DNA of 64,000 nt from positions 53,103-117,102 of the forward strand of contig NZ_BQKV01000026.1 in assembly GCF_022180365.1 (NCBI RefSeq). The letters run 5' to 3'. The translations under genes and the position numbers were made by a program. Shown here in pieces: positions 9,544-18,247 of this stretch (the first letter of the stretch is position 1; each line of letters opens with the position of its first letter). Origin of the DNA: Faecalibacterium gallinarum. Its GTDB lineage: Bacteria > Bacillota > Clostridia > Oscillospirales > Ruminococcaceae. The notes under the pieces were generated by a model that saw nothing but the letters and a program-made list of their open reading frames with translations, made no database searches and was not told the DNA's origin.

Positions 9544-10143
9544 ATGAGCTTTGTTCCTTACGTCGTAGAACAGTCGGCGCACGGAGAGCGTTCTTACGAC
9601 ATATTTTCCCGTCTGCTGAACGACCGAATCATCGTGCTGAGCGAGGACGTCAACGATACCACGGCCAGCCTGGTGGTTGCCCAGCTGCTGTACCTCGAGG
9701 GCCAGGACCCGGACAAGGACATCAGCCTGTATATTAACAGCCCCGGCGGCTCCATCAGCGCAGGCATGGCCATCCACGACACCATGCAGTATATCAAGTG
9801 CGATGTTTCCACCATCTGCATGGGCATGGCGGCTTCCATGGGTGCATTCCTGCTGGCCAGCGGCACCAAGGGCAAGCGGTTTGCTCTGCCCAACGCTGAA
9901 ATCATGATCCATCAGCCTCTGATCGCCGGCGGTCAGGGCGGCGGCCTCTCGGGTCAGGCGACCGACATCAAGATCCACGCAGATCACATCGTCGCCACCC
10001 GTGAGAAGATCAACCGGATGCTCAGCGAGTACACCGGCCAGCCCCTGGAGCGGGTGCAGCTGGACACCGAGCGGGATAACTTTATGTCCGCCCAGCAGGC
10101 CAAGGAATATGGTTTGGTGGACGACGTGATCGTTCGGCGCTGA
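9544..10143 (+). CDS. clpP: ATP-dependent Clp protease proteolytic subunit
   Basis: A 199-residue serine peptidase forming the ClpP tetradecamer. The catalytic triad is Ser98 ([10 protein letters not shown]), His123 (MIHQPL) and Asp174 (QLDTERD). A GGAGG site at 9531-9535 fits ATG 9544. ClpX is encoded 26 nt downstream, so the protease and its unfoldase are co-expressed. Confidence 0.98.
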   Translation: MSFVPYVVEQSAHGERSYDIFSRLLNDRIIVLSEDVNDTTASLVVAQLLYLEGQDPDKDISLYINSPGGSISAGMAIHDTMQYIKCDVSTICMGMAASMGAFLLASGTKGKRFALPNAEIMIHQPLIAGGQGGGLSGQATDIKIHADHIVATREKINRMLSEYTGQPLERVQLDTERDNFMSAQQAKEYGLVDDVIVRR

Positions 10144-10169
10144 ACCAAAGAATAAAGGAAAGTACGGTT

Positions 10170-11495
10170 ATGGCGATTAATAATTCCGGCAAAGATAAAA
10201 ACGAAAAAGACCTGGTTTGCAGCTTCTGCGGCAAACACCAGGACGAAGTGGAACGGATGATCATTGGCCCGGGTGTCAACATCTGCAGCGAGTGCATCGG
10301 CCTTTGCCACGACCTGCTCACCGATAAACCGGACCGCTCCAGCGGCAACCGGCCGGCACGGAGCGGGGCAGGGCGGCCCCGGGTGCAGGCGGCTGACAAT
10401 CTGTCGGTCAACATCATGACCCCCGCCGAGATCAAAGAGGGTCTCGACCAGTATGTCATCGGCCAGGACGAGGCCAAACGTGTGCTGGCCGTTTCGGTGT
10501 ATAACCACTATAAGCGGATCCTGAGCGGCAAGGGCAACGACGTGGAGCTGCAAAAGTCCAACGTCCTGCTGCTGGGCCCCTCCGGCGTGGGCAAGACCCT
10601 GCTGGCCCAGACCCTGGCCAAGATGCTGGGCGTGCCCTTTGCCATCGCGGACGCCACCACCCTGACCGAGGCCGGCTATGTGGGCGAGGATGTGGAGAAC
10701 ATCCTGCTCAAGCTGATCCAGGCGGCGGATTTCGACGTCCAGCGGGCACAGATCGGCATCATCTATATCGACGAGATCGACAAGATCACCCGCAAGAGCG
10801 AGAACCCCTCCATTACCCGTGACGTGGGCGGCGAGGGCGTGCAGCAGGCTCTGCTCAAGATCCTGGAGGGCACCGTCAGCAACGTGCCGCCCCAGGGCGG
10901 CCGCAAGCACCCCCAGCAGGAGTTCATCCAGATCGACACCACCAACATCCTCTTCATCTGCGGCGGCGCTTTCGACGGCCTGGACAAATACATCCAGCGC
11001 CGCACCGACCGCTCGGCCCTGGGCTTTGGCGGCACCCTCAAGGACAACTCCAGCGAGGCCCAGAAGGCCCTGCTGCGGAAGGTGGAGCCCCACGACCTAG
11101 TGAAGTTCGGCCTGATCCCCGAGCTGATCGGCCGTCTGCCGGTGATTACGGTACTGGACGCCCTGGACGAGGACACCCTGGTGCGAGTGCTCAAAGAGCC
11201 CCGCAACAGTCTGGTCAAGCAGTACAAGGCCCTGCTGGGGATGGACAATGTGGAGCTGGTCTTCACCGACGAGGCGCTGCGTGCCATTGCCCGCAAGACC
11301 ATCGAGCGCAAGAGCGGCGCCCGCGGTCTGCGCAGCGTGATGGAAAATCTCCTGATGCCCATCATGTACGAGGTGCCCACCGACGCAACCATCATCCGCG
11401 TCACCATCGATGAGGACACGGTGGAAGGCGGCGAGCCCCACATGGAGTATGGCGCGGTTCGCAAACGGTATAAAAACCAGGCGTCCCTTACCTAA
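10170..11495 (+). CDS. clpX: ATP-dependent Clp protease ATP-binding subunit ClpX
   Basis: 441 residues. An N-terminal C4 zinc-binding domain (Cys17, Cys20, Cys39, Cys42) for substrate and adaptor contact is followed by the AAA+ module with Walker A GPSGVGKT (136-143), Walker [10 protein letters not shown] and sensor motifs. The ClpP-binding loop region [13 protein letters not shown] is present. It unfolds substrates for ClpP. The gene is closed by a strong terminator. Confidence 0.98.
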   Translation: MAINNSGKDKNEKDLVCSFCGKHQDEVERMIIGPGVNICSECIGLCHDLLTDKPDRSSGNRPARSGAGRPRVQAADNLSVNIMTPAEIKEGLDQYVIGQDEAKRVLAVSVYNHYKRILSGKGNDVELQKSNVLLLGPSGVGKTLLAQTLAKMLGVPFAIADATTLTEAGYVGEDVENILLKLIQAADFDVQRAQIGIIYIDEIDKITRKSENPSITRDVGGEGVQQALLKILEGTVSNVPPQGGRKHPQQEFIQIDTTNILFICGGAFDGLDKYIQRRTDRSALGFGGTLKDNSSEAQKALLRKVEPHDLVKFGLIPELIGRLPVITVLDALDEDTLVRVLKEPRNSLVKQYKALLGMDNVELVFTDEALRAIARKTIERKSGARGLRSVMENLLMPIMYEVPTDATIIRVTIDEDTVEGGEPHMEYGAVRKRYKNQASLT

Positions 11496-11510
11496 GACCC
11501 CAATAAAATC

Positions 11511-11551
11511 AGTCCGGCTGTGCGTTCATCGCACACAGCCGGGCTTTTTTT
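11511..11551 (+). terminator. Terminator after clpX
   Basis: Stem CCGGCTGTG/CACAGCCGG (11514-11522/11534-11542) followed by a run of seven T. It closes the clpP-clpX unit. Confidence 0.88.
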
Positions 11552-11563
11552 GACCTAAAATTC

Positions 11564-11592
11564 TTGTCTACGGGGCCAAAGTGTACTATAAT
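11564..11592 (+). promoter_or_regulatory. Promoter of the aminotransferase gene
   Basis: TTGTCT (11564-11569) and TATAAT (11587-11592) with 17 nt between. The resulting leader is about 145 nt long. Confidence 0.72.
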
Positions 11593-11742
11593 ATAGGATA
11601 GTCTGGCGCAAAACGGGAATGACCGGGCGCCCCGGGAAAAACCGGGGCAGAAGACTCCTCTGGCAGGGAGCCGGTTTGACGCGGTGCCGGGCGGAATGGA
11701 TATACTAAAGGGTAACAGAAAGTATGCAAAGGAGTGTTTGAA

Positions 11743-13020
11743 ATGGCAAATTATCTTGCTATGAGTTCGGAAGAACTGGTCGAAGAGCAGCAGAAGCTGC
11801 GGGTTGAGTATCAGACCTACAAAAATATGGGCCTGAACCTGAACATGGACCGCGGCAAACCCTGCACCGAGCAGCTGGATCTGTCCAAGGAAATGCTCAA
11901 GATGGACAATTACATTGGCGAGGATGGTTTTGACGCCCGCAACTACGGCGTGCTGGAGGGCATGCCGGAGGCCCGGCGGTTCTTTGCCGAGCTGCTGAAT
12001 GCCGACATGGAAGAAGTGATCGTGGGCGGCAACTCGTCTCTGCAGCTGATGTACTACCTCATCGACCTGGGCTGGCGTCAGGGTTTTGTGGATTCGCCCC
12101 GTCCCTGGCGGCACTACAATGCACTCAAGTTCCTCTGCCCGGTGCCCGGTTATGACCGCCATTTCCGCATCACCGAGTATTTCGGCTTCCAGATGATCAA
12201 CATCCCCATGACCGAGAACGGCCCCGACATGGATATGGTGGAGGCCCTGGTCCAGAAGGACGAGAGCATCAAGGGTATGTGGTGCGTGCCCGTCTACTCC
12301 AACCCCGACGGCTACTGCTACTCGGCCGAGACGGTCCGCCGTCTGGCCCGGATGAAGACCGCTGCCCCCGACTTCAAGATCATCTGGGACAACGCCTATG
12401 TGGTTCACCATCTGACCGACGAGCAGATCGAGATTCCCGCTCTGCTCTATGAGTGCCAGAAGGCGGGCAACCCCGAGCGGCCCCTGACTTTCTGCTCCAC
12501 CAGCAAGATCACCTACCCGGGCGCTGGTGTGGCTGCCCTGGCCGCCAGCGAGCGGAACATCCGGTATATCCTCAAGAACATGATGCCCATGATCATCAGC
12601 TTCGACAAGATGAACCAGCTGCGTCATGTCCAGTACCTCAAGAACAAAGAGGGCGTCCTGGCCCATATGCGCAAACACCGCGCCATCCTGGAGCCCAAGT
12701 TCAATCTGGTCAAACAGACCTTTGCTGAGCAGCTGTCCCCCTGCGGCGACATCGCCCACTGGACCGACCCCAAGGGCGGCTACTTCATCAGCCTGTACCT
12801 GATGGAGGGCTGCGCCAAACGGACCGTCCAGCTGTGCAAGGACGCCGGCGTCACCCTGACCGGTGCAGGCGCGGCTTATCCCTACGGGCTGGACCCCAAG
12901 GACAGCCATCTGCGCATCGCCCCCACTTACCCCTCGCTGCAGGAGCTGGAGACGGCTTCCCAGCTGTTGACCCTCTGCGCGCGCCTTGCGACCATTGAGG
13001 TTCTGCTCAAGAATCGCTGA
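11743..13020 (+). CDS. PLP-dependent aminotransferase, MocR-like / aspartate aminotransferase subfamily without HTH
   Basis: A 425-residue class I-type aminotransferase. The PLP lysine is in the FCSTSKITYPGAGV block; WDNAYVVHHL provides the Asp and Tyr that hold the cofactor, and the C-terminal substrate arginine is probably in HLRIAPTYP. The N-terminus NLNMDRGKPC matches the Aminotran_MocR family (PF12897), which includes an aspartate aminotransferase of corynebacteria. No HTH domain is present, so it is an enzyme rather than a MocR regulator. The start is ATG 11743 with AAAGGAG 8 nt upstream; the GTG at 11734 overlaps that site. The substrate is uncertain. Confidence 0.85.
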   Translation: MANYLAMSSEELVEEQQKLRVEYQTYKNMGLNLNMDRGKPCTEQLDLSKEMLKMDNYIGEDGFDARNYGVLEGMPEARRFFAELLNADMEEVIVGGNSSLQLMYYLIDLGWRQGFVDSPRPWRHYNALKFLCPVPGYDRHFRITEYFGFQMINIPMTENGPDMDMVEALVQKDESIKGMWCVPVYSNPDGYCYSAETVRRLARMKTAAPDFKIIWDNAYVVHHLTDEQIEIPALLYECQKAGNPERPLTFCSTSKITYPGAGVAALAASERNIRYILKNMMPMIISFDKMNQLRHVQYLKNKEGVLAHMRKHRAILEPKFNLVKQTFAEQLSPCGDIAHWTDPKGGYFISLYLMEGCAKRTVQLCKDAGVTLTGAGAAYPYGLDPKDSHLRIAPTYPSLQELETASQLLTLCARLATIEVLLKNR

Positions 13021-13030
13021 CCTGTTGACA

Positions 13031-13071
13031 AAATCTCTCTGTATGCGTGTTAAACCTGTGCAGAGAGATTT
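13031..13071 (+). terminator. Possible hairpin terminator or leader hairpin before secDF
   Basis: An 11-bp perfect stem AAATCTCTCTG/CAGAGAGATTT (13031-13041/13061-13071) with a 19-nt loop and only a weak T run after it. It either ends the aminotransferase transcript or forms part of the secDF leader. Confidence 0.45.
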
Positions 13072-13098
13072 ATTATATAGGGAGGTTTCCGAATTTTT

Positions 13099-15444
13099 AT
13101 GAAGACAAAAGGCAAAGCGTGGCATCTGTTTGTCACGGCGATTTTGATTGTGGCGTTTGCCTGCACCGCATTTTTCGGTGTCTCCAGCCGTTACGGCGAC
13201 GTCACCACCACCTATCTCAAAGGCGCGGCCGATATCCGCTTTGGTGTGGATATCAAGGGCGGCGTCAATGTGACCTTTGTTCCGTCGGGGGACTACGACG
13301 CCACCGACGAGCAGATGGACGCGGCCCAGCTCGTCATCGAGAACCGTCTGGTGGCTCTGAACGTCACCGACTACGAGCTGTATGTGGATTATCAGGACGA
13401 CAGCCTGATTCTGGAGTTCCCGTGGCAGTCGGGGGAGACCGAGTTTGACCCCGAGGCCGCCATCGAGGAGATCGGCACCACCGCCTATCTGACCTTCCGG
13501 GAGGGGAGCGCCAGCGACGGCGCCCTGATCCTGGACGGCTCCATGATCGAGAATGCCACCGCTCAGTACGGCCCCACCACCACCGGCGGCGCCTCCGAGT
13601 ATTTTGTGGTCCTTGAGTTCACCGACGAGGGCGCCAAGGCCTTCGGCGACGCCACCACCCGGCTGTATGGTGAAAAGGGAACCATCAGCATCTGGCTGGA
13701 CAATGAAAACATCAGCACCGCCACCGTCAACGCCGCCATCACCGACGGCACCGCGATCATCACCAGCTCGGCGGCGGACCCCTTCACCCAGGAGGATGTG
13801 GTGCGTCTGGCCCGTCAGATCAACTCCGGCGCGCTGCCCTTTGCTTTGACGGTGGACAGCTACTCCACCATCAGCCCCTCTCTGGGTGAGAACAGCCTGG
13901 AGGCCATGGTCTACGCCGGCATCATTGCCTTTGTGCTGATCCTGGTGATCATGACCCTGCTCTACCGTCTGCCCGGCTTCCTGGCCTGCATCGCCCTGGC
14001 CGGTCAGGTGACGGCCACGCTGGCCTTTGTGTCGGGGTACTTCCCGGTGTTTGAGAGCTTTACCTTGACCCTGCCGGGCATCGCCGGCATTATCCTGGCC
14101 ATCGGTATGGGCGTGGACGCCAACGTCATCACGGCGGAGCGGCTGAAAGAGGAGCTGCGCAGCGGCAAATCTCTGGACGGCGCCCTCAAGAGCGGCTTTG
14201 CCCGCGGTCTGACCCCCATCATTGACGGCAACGTGACCATCGTCATTGTGGCCATTGTCCTGATGGGCGCTTTTGGCCCCACCGACGGCGTGTTCTCCAA
14301 GCTGCTCCACTTTGTGTTCTTTGCCTTCGGGCCTTCCACGGCAGGTACCATCTACGCCTTCGGCTATACGCTGCTGACCGGTGTTCTGCTGAACTTCGTC
14401 TTTGGCGTCTTTGCTACCCGCGTGATGATCCGGGGCGCAGCGGCCATTCCCGCCCTGCGCAATCCCTGGCTGTACGGCGCTCCCTCCAAGAATAAGGCAG
14501 CCGCAGCTCCGGCCACGGTGGATGTGATGGGCAAGCGCAAGATCCTTGTCTCCATCTCGGCCGGGCTGATTGCCCTGATCCTGGTGTGCACGGCGGTTCT
14601 GGGCGTTCGGCTGGACACCGAGTTCACCGGCGGCGCCATGATTACCCTGAGTTACACCGGCGAGTTGGATCTCGCCTCTGTGGAGACCACCGCGGAAGAG
14701 GCTCTGGGCAGCCAGAACCTGACCCTTCAGACCGGCGAAAACGTTGCCACCGGCGAGTCTACCCTGAAGATTTCTCTGCCCGGCAACAAGACGGTGACCA
14801 CCGACCAGGTCGAGGAACTGCTGGACGCGCTGGGCAGCGAATACGAGGCCAACGCCTTTGAGCAGCTCTCCCTCAGCAACGTCAGCGCCGCGATGGGCAC
14901 CAAGTTCCTCCAGAAGAGCCTGGTGGCGGTCGGGTTTGCGCTGCTGATGATCCTGATCTATATTGCCTTCCGGTTCAAGAACATCGGCGGCCTGACCGGC
15001 GGCCTGATGGCCATTCTCGCCCTGCTGTGTGACCTGATGGTGGTCTTTGGCACCTTTGTGGTGCTTCGGGCTGCTTTGGACGGCAACTTTATCGCCGCCA
15101 TGCTCACCATCCTGGGCTACTCGGTCAACGACACCGTGGTGGTCTACGACCGCATCCGTGAGAACCGGAAGCTCCTGGGCAAGAAGGTCCCCTTCGAGGA
15201 GCTGGTAAATCTCTCGGTCAACCAGTCCGCCCGCCGTACCATCCTGACCACGGTGACCACCGTAGTGGCTCTGGGCGTTCTCTGTGTGGTGTCCAAGCTG
15301 TACGGTCTGGACAGCATCTTCACCTTTGCCTTCCCCCTGATGATGGGTATGCTGAGCGGCGTTTACACTTCGCTGTGCATCTCCACTTCGGCGTGGGTCA
15401 TCTGGAGCGGACGCAATTCGTCTGCCCGCCGGGCGAAACAGTAA
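13099..15444 (+). CDS. secDF: Protein translocase subunit SecDF (fused SecD and SecF)
   Basis: 781 residues, a single chain combining SecD and SecF, as in Bacillus. The SecD half has an N-terminal membrane segment, a periplasmic-type domain with FGVDIKGGVNVTF, and the conserved GMGVDANVITAERLKEELRSG in the membrane part. The SecF half starts near residue 475, with LDTEFTGGAMITLSY and GYSVNDTVVVYDRIRENR. It uses the proton motive force to help pull exported proteins through SecYEG. yajC, its usual partner, lies far downstream at 57.2 kb. Confidence 0.97.
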   Translation: MKTKGKAWHLFVTAILIVAFACTAFFGVSSRYGDVTTTYLKGAADIRFGVDIKGGVNVTFVPSGDYDATDEQMDAAQLVIENRLVALNVTDYELYVDYQDDSLILEFPWQSGETEFDPEAAIEEIGTTAYLTFREGSASDGALILDGSMIENATAQYGPTTTGGASEYFVVLEFTDEGAKAFGDATTRLYGEKGTISIWLDNENISTATVNAAITDGTAIITSSAADPFTQEDVVRLARQINSGALPFALTVDSYSTISPSLGENSLEAMVYAGIIAFVLILVIMTLLYRLPGFLACIALAGQVTATLAFVSGYFPVFESFTLTLPGIAGIILAIGMGVDANVITAERLKEELRSGKSLDGALKSGFARGLTPIIDGNVTIVIVAIVLMGAFGPTDGVFSKLLHFVFFAFGPSTAGTIYAFGYTLLTGVLLNFVFGVFATRVMIRGAAAIPALRNPWLYGAPSKNKAAAAPATVDVMGKRKILVSISAGLIALILVCTAVLGVRLDTEFTGGAMITLSYTGELDLASVETTAEEALGSQNLTLQTGENVATGESTLKISLPGNKTVTTDQVEELLDALGSEYEANAFEQLSLSNVSAAMGTKFLQKSLVAVGFALLMILIYIAFRFKNIGGLTGGLMAILALLCDLMVVFGTFVVLRAALDGNFIAAMLTILGYSVNDTVVVYDRIRENRKLLGKKVPFEELVNLSVNQSARRTILTTVTTVVALGVLCVVSKLYGLDSIFTFAFPLMMGMLSGVYTSLCISTSAWVIWSGRNSSARRAKQ

Positions 15445-15501
15445 TCCGCCCGATCATCGCATACCGCCAAGGCGATCAAAGCTGATAATGGAGGAATTAA
15501 C

Positions 15502-15963
15502 ATGAAATGTCCCTACTGCGGCGACGAAGAATCCAAGGTGATTGATTCGCGCCCCACCGAAGACGGGGAGCGGATCCGCCGCCGTCGTGAGTGCCTGCGC
15601 TGCCGCAAACGGTTTACCACCTACGAAGTGGTGGAAACACTGCCCCTGATGGTGATCAAAAAAGACAATTCCCGGGAGGCTTTTGACCGCCAAAAGCTGT
15701 TAAACGGCATGCTCCGCTCCTGTGAAAAGCGTCCGGTCAGCTACCAGACACTGGAAAAAGCCGTCAGCAACATCGAGCAGACCCTGCTGAACTCCTATGA
15801 CCGGGAGGTCAGCAGCGTCCGGATCGGCGAGCTGACCATGCAGGAACTGAAAAAAATTGACGAAGTGGCCTATGTGCGCTTCGCCTCGGTCTACCGCCAG
15901 TTTGCGGATGTGGAGAGTTTCTTCACCGAACTGCGCAAGCTGATGGACGACCGCAAGGGCTGA
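15502..15963 (+). CDS. nrdR: Transcriptional repressor NrdR
   Basis: 153 residues, standard length. A zinc ribbon (CPYCG...CLRCRKRF, Cys3/Cys6/Cys31/Cys34) is followed by the [21 protein letters not shown]-cone domain that senses ATP/dATP. NrdR represses ribonucleotide reductase genes. It has a GGAGG site (15490-15494) and ends at a strong bidirectional hairpin. No nrd genes are in the window. Confidence 0.97.
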   Translation: MKCPYCGDEESKVIDSRPTEDGERIRRRRECLRCRKRFTTYEVVETLPLMVIKKDNSREAFDRQKLLNGMLRSCEKRPVSYQTLEKAVSNIEQTLLNSYDREVSSVRIGELTMQELKKIDEVAYVRFASVYRQFADVESFFTELRKLMDDRKG

Positions 15964-15985
15964 GCCCCGCTTTTAAAAGCACAAA

Positions 15986-16030
15986 AGGACCCGGCAGACT
16001 CTGCTTTAAGCAGGATCTGCCGGGTCCTCT
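15986..16030. terminator. Bidirectional terminator between nrdR and the GT8 gene
   Basis: A perfect 13-bp stem (15986-15998 with 16016-16028) plus a small inner TGCT/AGCA pairing. It is flanked by A-rich and T-rich runs, so it can serve both the + strand nrdR and the convergent minus-strand gene. Confidence 0.85.
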
Positions 16031-16059
16031 TTCTTTTCCTGGGGGAGGGGAGACACAGC

Positions 16060-16896
16060 TCAGATTTCTTTCAGTCCGAAAAACTGGCCGGCCCGGTGGG
16101 CGTAGTGCAGGTATAAGGCCCCGAAGCGATAAAAATAGCCGGGCTTCCAGGGTTTGGCCTTGCCGCAGAAATGGAGAATGGCCGTGTTTTGGATCACCCA
16201 TTTGGTGTCGTGCTGGCCGGAACTGGCCAGGTGGTAGGACTTATAGTGCCGGGCGTCGTAGTTCCAGATGGCGTCGTCCAAAGGGAGAATCCGGTCTCCA
16301 TACAGGGCGTTCAGGACATCCTGATCCGGCAGCACCAGCTCTTTTTTATGCTCCTCCACATAACGGAAAATCTCCTGCTCAGAGATGCTGTTCCGACATT
16401 CCTCCAAATTTATGAGCAGGACGCCGGAATTGTAATAGGGCGCTTTGGTCCCCAGCCGCAGGCGGTTGACGTTGCCGGCCAGCTCTGCCCGGCCGATGTG
16501 GGCCGCCGCTGCGAACAAACGCCCCTCCAGCGGCATCTCCCAGAGGGGGCGCAGAGGATTGATCACCAGGATGTCCGGGTCGAGATAGAGGATTTTGTCC
16601 AGCTGCGGGGGCAGCAGCCGGGCCGCCAGAAGCCGGTAATACATCTCCTTGGGGTACTGCTTCATGATCGGCGCCCTAGCAAAGAGGGCATCCTCCACGG
16701 GCACCGGGTAAAAACTATATCCCATCCGCTCACACAGCCGCCCCACCGGTTCCAGGGCAGGCGCAGGGATGCCGCTGTGCAGCAGATAAACCTCCATAGA
16801 ATCGCCGGGGTTATTCCAGTAAACGGATGCCAGCAGTACCTCAAGCTGGGGGATGTAGTTCTGGTCCAGGGAAACAAGCAGTCGGATCGGGTCCAT
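16060..16896 (-). CDS. Glycosyltransferase family 8 protein
   Basis: 278 residues. The GT8 fold is indicated by IRLLVSLDQNYIPQLEVLLASV at the N-terminus, the metal-binding DxD in ILYLDPDILVINPL, YYNSGVLLINLEECR, PDQDVLNAL and the C-terminal ILHFCGKAKPW. Such enzymes transfer glucose or galactose from UDP-sugars to surface polymers. The start is set at 16896 by an AAGGAGGAG site (16903-16911); the frame extends further upstream but the extra part is not family-like. It is a single gene on its own minus-strand promoter, unlike its + strand housekeeping neighbours. The acceptor is unknown. Confidence 0.9.
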   Translation of the reverse strand: MDPIRLLVSLDQNYIPQLEVLLASVYWNNPGDSMEVYLLHSGIPAPALEPVGRLCERMGYSFYPVPVEDALFARAPIMKQYPKEMYYRLLAARLLPPQLDKILYLDPDILVINPLRPLWEMPLEGRLFAAAAHIGRAELAGNVNRLRLGTKAPYYNSGVLLINLEECRNSISEQEIFRYVEEHKKELVLPDQDVLNALYGDRILPLDDAIWNYDARHYKSYHLASSGQHDTKWVIQNTAILHFCGKAKPWKPGYFYRFGALYLHYAHRAGQFFGLKEI

Positions 16897-17030
16897 AGGC
16901 AGCTCCTCCTTATATCTGGGAAAGGGATTTTTCTTGGAATAGGGGATAGGGGCGGAACGCCGTCCCCTTAAAAATGTATAAGGCCAGACTCCGTCCCAAA
17001 ACAGCCCGGAGTCAGGCACAGTACAGTCTT

Positions 17031-17059
17031 ATTATACACACAGGCTGCCGGCAGTGCAA
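17031..17059 (-). promoter_or_regulatory. Promoter of the GT8 glycosyltransferase
   Basis: On the minus strand, TTGCAC (17059-17054) and TATAAT (17036-17031) are 17 nt apart. The leader of about 130 nt contains a GACTCCG/CGGAGTC hairpin (16987-16993/17007-17013). Confidence 0.7.
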
Positions 17060-17079
17060 TCACGGAAATGCCCGACATT

Positions 17080-17448
17080 TTACACCAAACGCCGGGAGAG
17101 CCGGTTCAGCCGTTCCACCTCCACAGCCGCGCGACGCAGTTCTCCGATCGTTTCTTCCTGAGCACCCTGCTCCAGATAACCGCAGGCAGCCCGGAGATAT
17201 TCCTCCAGCTTGGTGAAATCGTCGGTGCGCAGGATGGTCTCCATCTGGTGGCGAATCTCCCGGCAGCGCTCAGCCCCGTAGGCTAAGGTACGGTAAGCGG
17301 CGGGATAATCCTCCTGTTCCAGGGATTCTTCCGCCTGGTACAACACATCCGAAATATCCTGGACAAAATTCTGTACCTTGCGGCTGCTGTAACCTGCCAA
17401 AAATACGACCGCCACCAAAATGGCAATACAGGCATAGAATCGTTTCAT
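17080..17448 (-). CDS. DUF4363 family protein
   Basis: 122 residues with one N-terminal membrane segment (about residues 5-22), no lipobox, and a helical, Glu/Arg-rich remainder typical of DUF4363. It starts 4 nt after the DUF421 gene stop. This pair is often seen together in spore-forming Clostridia. The function is unknown; the membrane anchor suggests it acts at the cell or spore membrane with the DUF421 protein. Confidence 0.75.
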   Translation of the reverse strand: MKRFYACIAILVAVVFLAGYSSRKVQNFVQDISDVLYQAEESLEQEDYPAAYRTLAYGAERCREIRHQMETILRTDDFTKLEEYLRAACGYLEQGAQEETIGELRRAAVEVERLNRLSRRLV

Positions 17449-17452
17449 TCCA

Positions 17453-18151
17453 TCACCTCGCAGCAAAACCGCCCGCCGGGCGTTTTTCTTTTTTCAGCAA
17501 AAAATAATCCTCGGTGTCGTTGCCCACCAGCAGCAGGATCTCTTCCGGCAGCAGGGTGTTGGCCTCGGCCGTCCGCTCCAGCCAGGCCCGGTCCTTGCCG
17601 CACCAGCGGAGGTTCTCCTCCAAAATCTGCCCGTCCAAAACAAAGGGAATGGTGGCGTTGGCCTGCCGGACGGCGGCCCCCAGATCGGAGAGGGTAGCGG
17701 CCTCTTTTTCCGGACGCCGGGCCACCGACAAGCTCCCGTTGGTCTCCACCACCGCATAGGAGACATCCCGCGGGTCGAAAACGTCCTTGCCCCGCAGCGC
17801 CTCCATCAGATCGGCCACCGTCAGCCGGAGCATCCGAAGGGCTTCCTGGTCGATGATGCCGTCCTGAATCACCGCTTTGGGGCGGCCGGCCATCAAATTG
17901 GAAAATTTCTGATTGTGGAAACTGAGGATGGAGCCCAGCAGCTCCAGGGCCGCAATCAGGAACAGGGGAATCAGGCTGGCGGTGATGGGGACCTCCTCCG
18001 ATTCGATGGAAATGGAGGCTAGGTTGGAGATCAGGATGGTCGAAACCAACTCCTCTGGCTGGAGTTCCCCCAGCTGACGCTTGCCCATCAGACGCATGGC
18101 AAAGAGCACGCAGAGGTAGATCAAGACAGTGCGGACGATTAAGAGCTTCAC
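17453..18151 (-). CDS. DUF421 (YetF-type) membrane protein
   Basis: 232 residues. Three N-terminal hydrophobic segments with the family motif MRLMGKRQLGELQPEELVSTIL are followed by a soluble domain (GIIDQEALRMLRLTVADLMEALR...VSYAVVETNGSLSV). DUF421 proteins in Bacillus include spore-membrane proteins that influence spore resistance and germination. The gene is divergent from a gerA-type operon with a gap of about 100 nt and is coupled to a DUF4363 gene. A spore-membrane role is an inference from context. Confidence 0.88.
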   Translation of the reverse strand: MKLLIVRTVLIYLCVLFAMRLMGKRQLGELQPEELVSTILISNLASISIESEEVPITASLIPLFLIAALELLGSILSFHNQKFSNLMAGRPKAVIQDGIIDQEALRMLRLTVADLMEALRGKDVFDPRDVSYAVVETNGSLSVARRPEKEAATLSDLGAAVRQANATIPFVLDGQILEENLRWCGKDRAWLERTAEANTLLPEEILLLVGNDTEDYFLLKKEKRPAGGFAAR

Positions 18152-18192
18152 AAACGGCCCCTCCTTGGTATGGTAAATGGCCCGGCCCCAGG

Positions 18193-18222
18193 GTATGAAC
18201 TCCGCCGGGGGCGGGCATACTG
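18193..18222 (+). promoter_or_regulatory. Sigma-G-like promoter candidate for the gerA-type operon
   Basis: GTATG (18193-18197) and CATACTG (18216-18222) are 18 nt apart, close to the forespore sigma-G pattern GHATR-17/18-CATNHTA known from Bacillus. Transcription would start near 18229, just upstream of the GTG start. The GTATG/CATAC pair is also symmetric and could instead be an operator. Confidence 0.45.
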
Positions 18223-18247
18223 TTCAGCAAAAGGACGGTGTTTCAGG

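Noticed and set aside
13025..13055. TTGACA at 13025-13030 as a secDF promoter
   Set aside because: No acceptable -10 at 16-18 nt (TGTTAA only), and it overlaps the base of a hairpin.
11509..14310. A 933-codon open frame on the minus strand
   Set aside because: Antisense to the aminotransferase and secDF, same cause as above.
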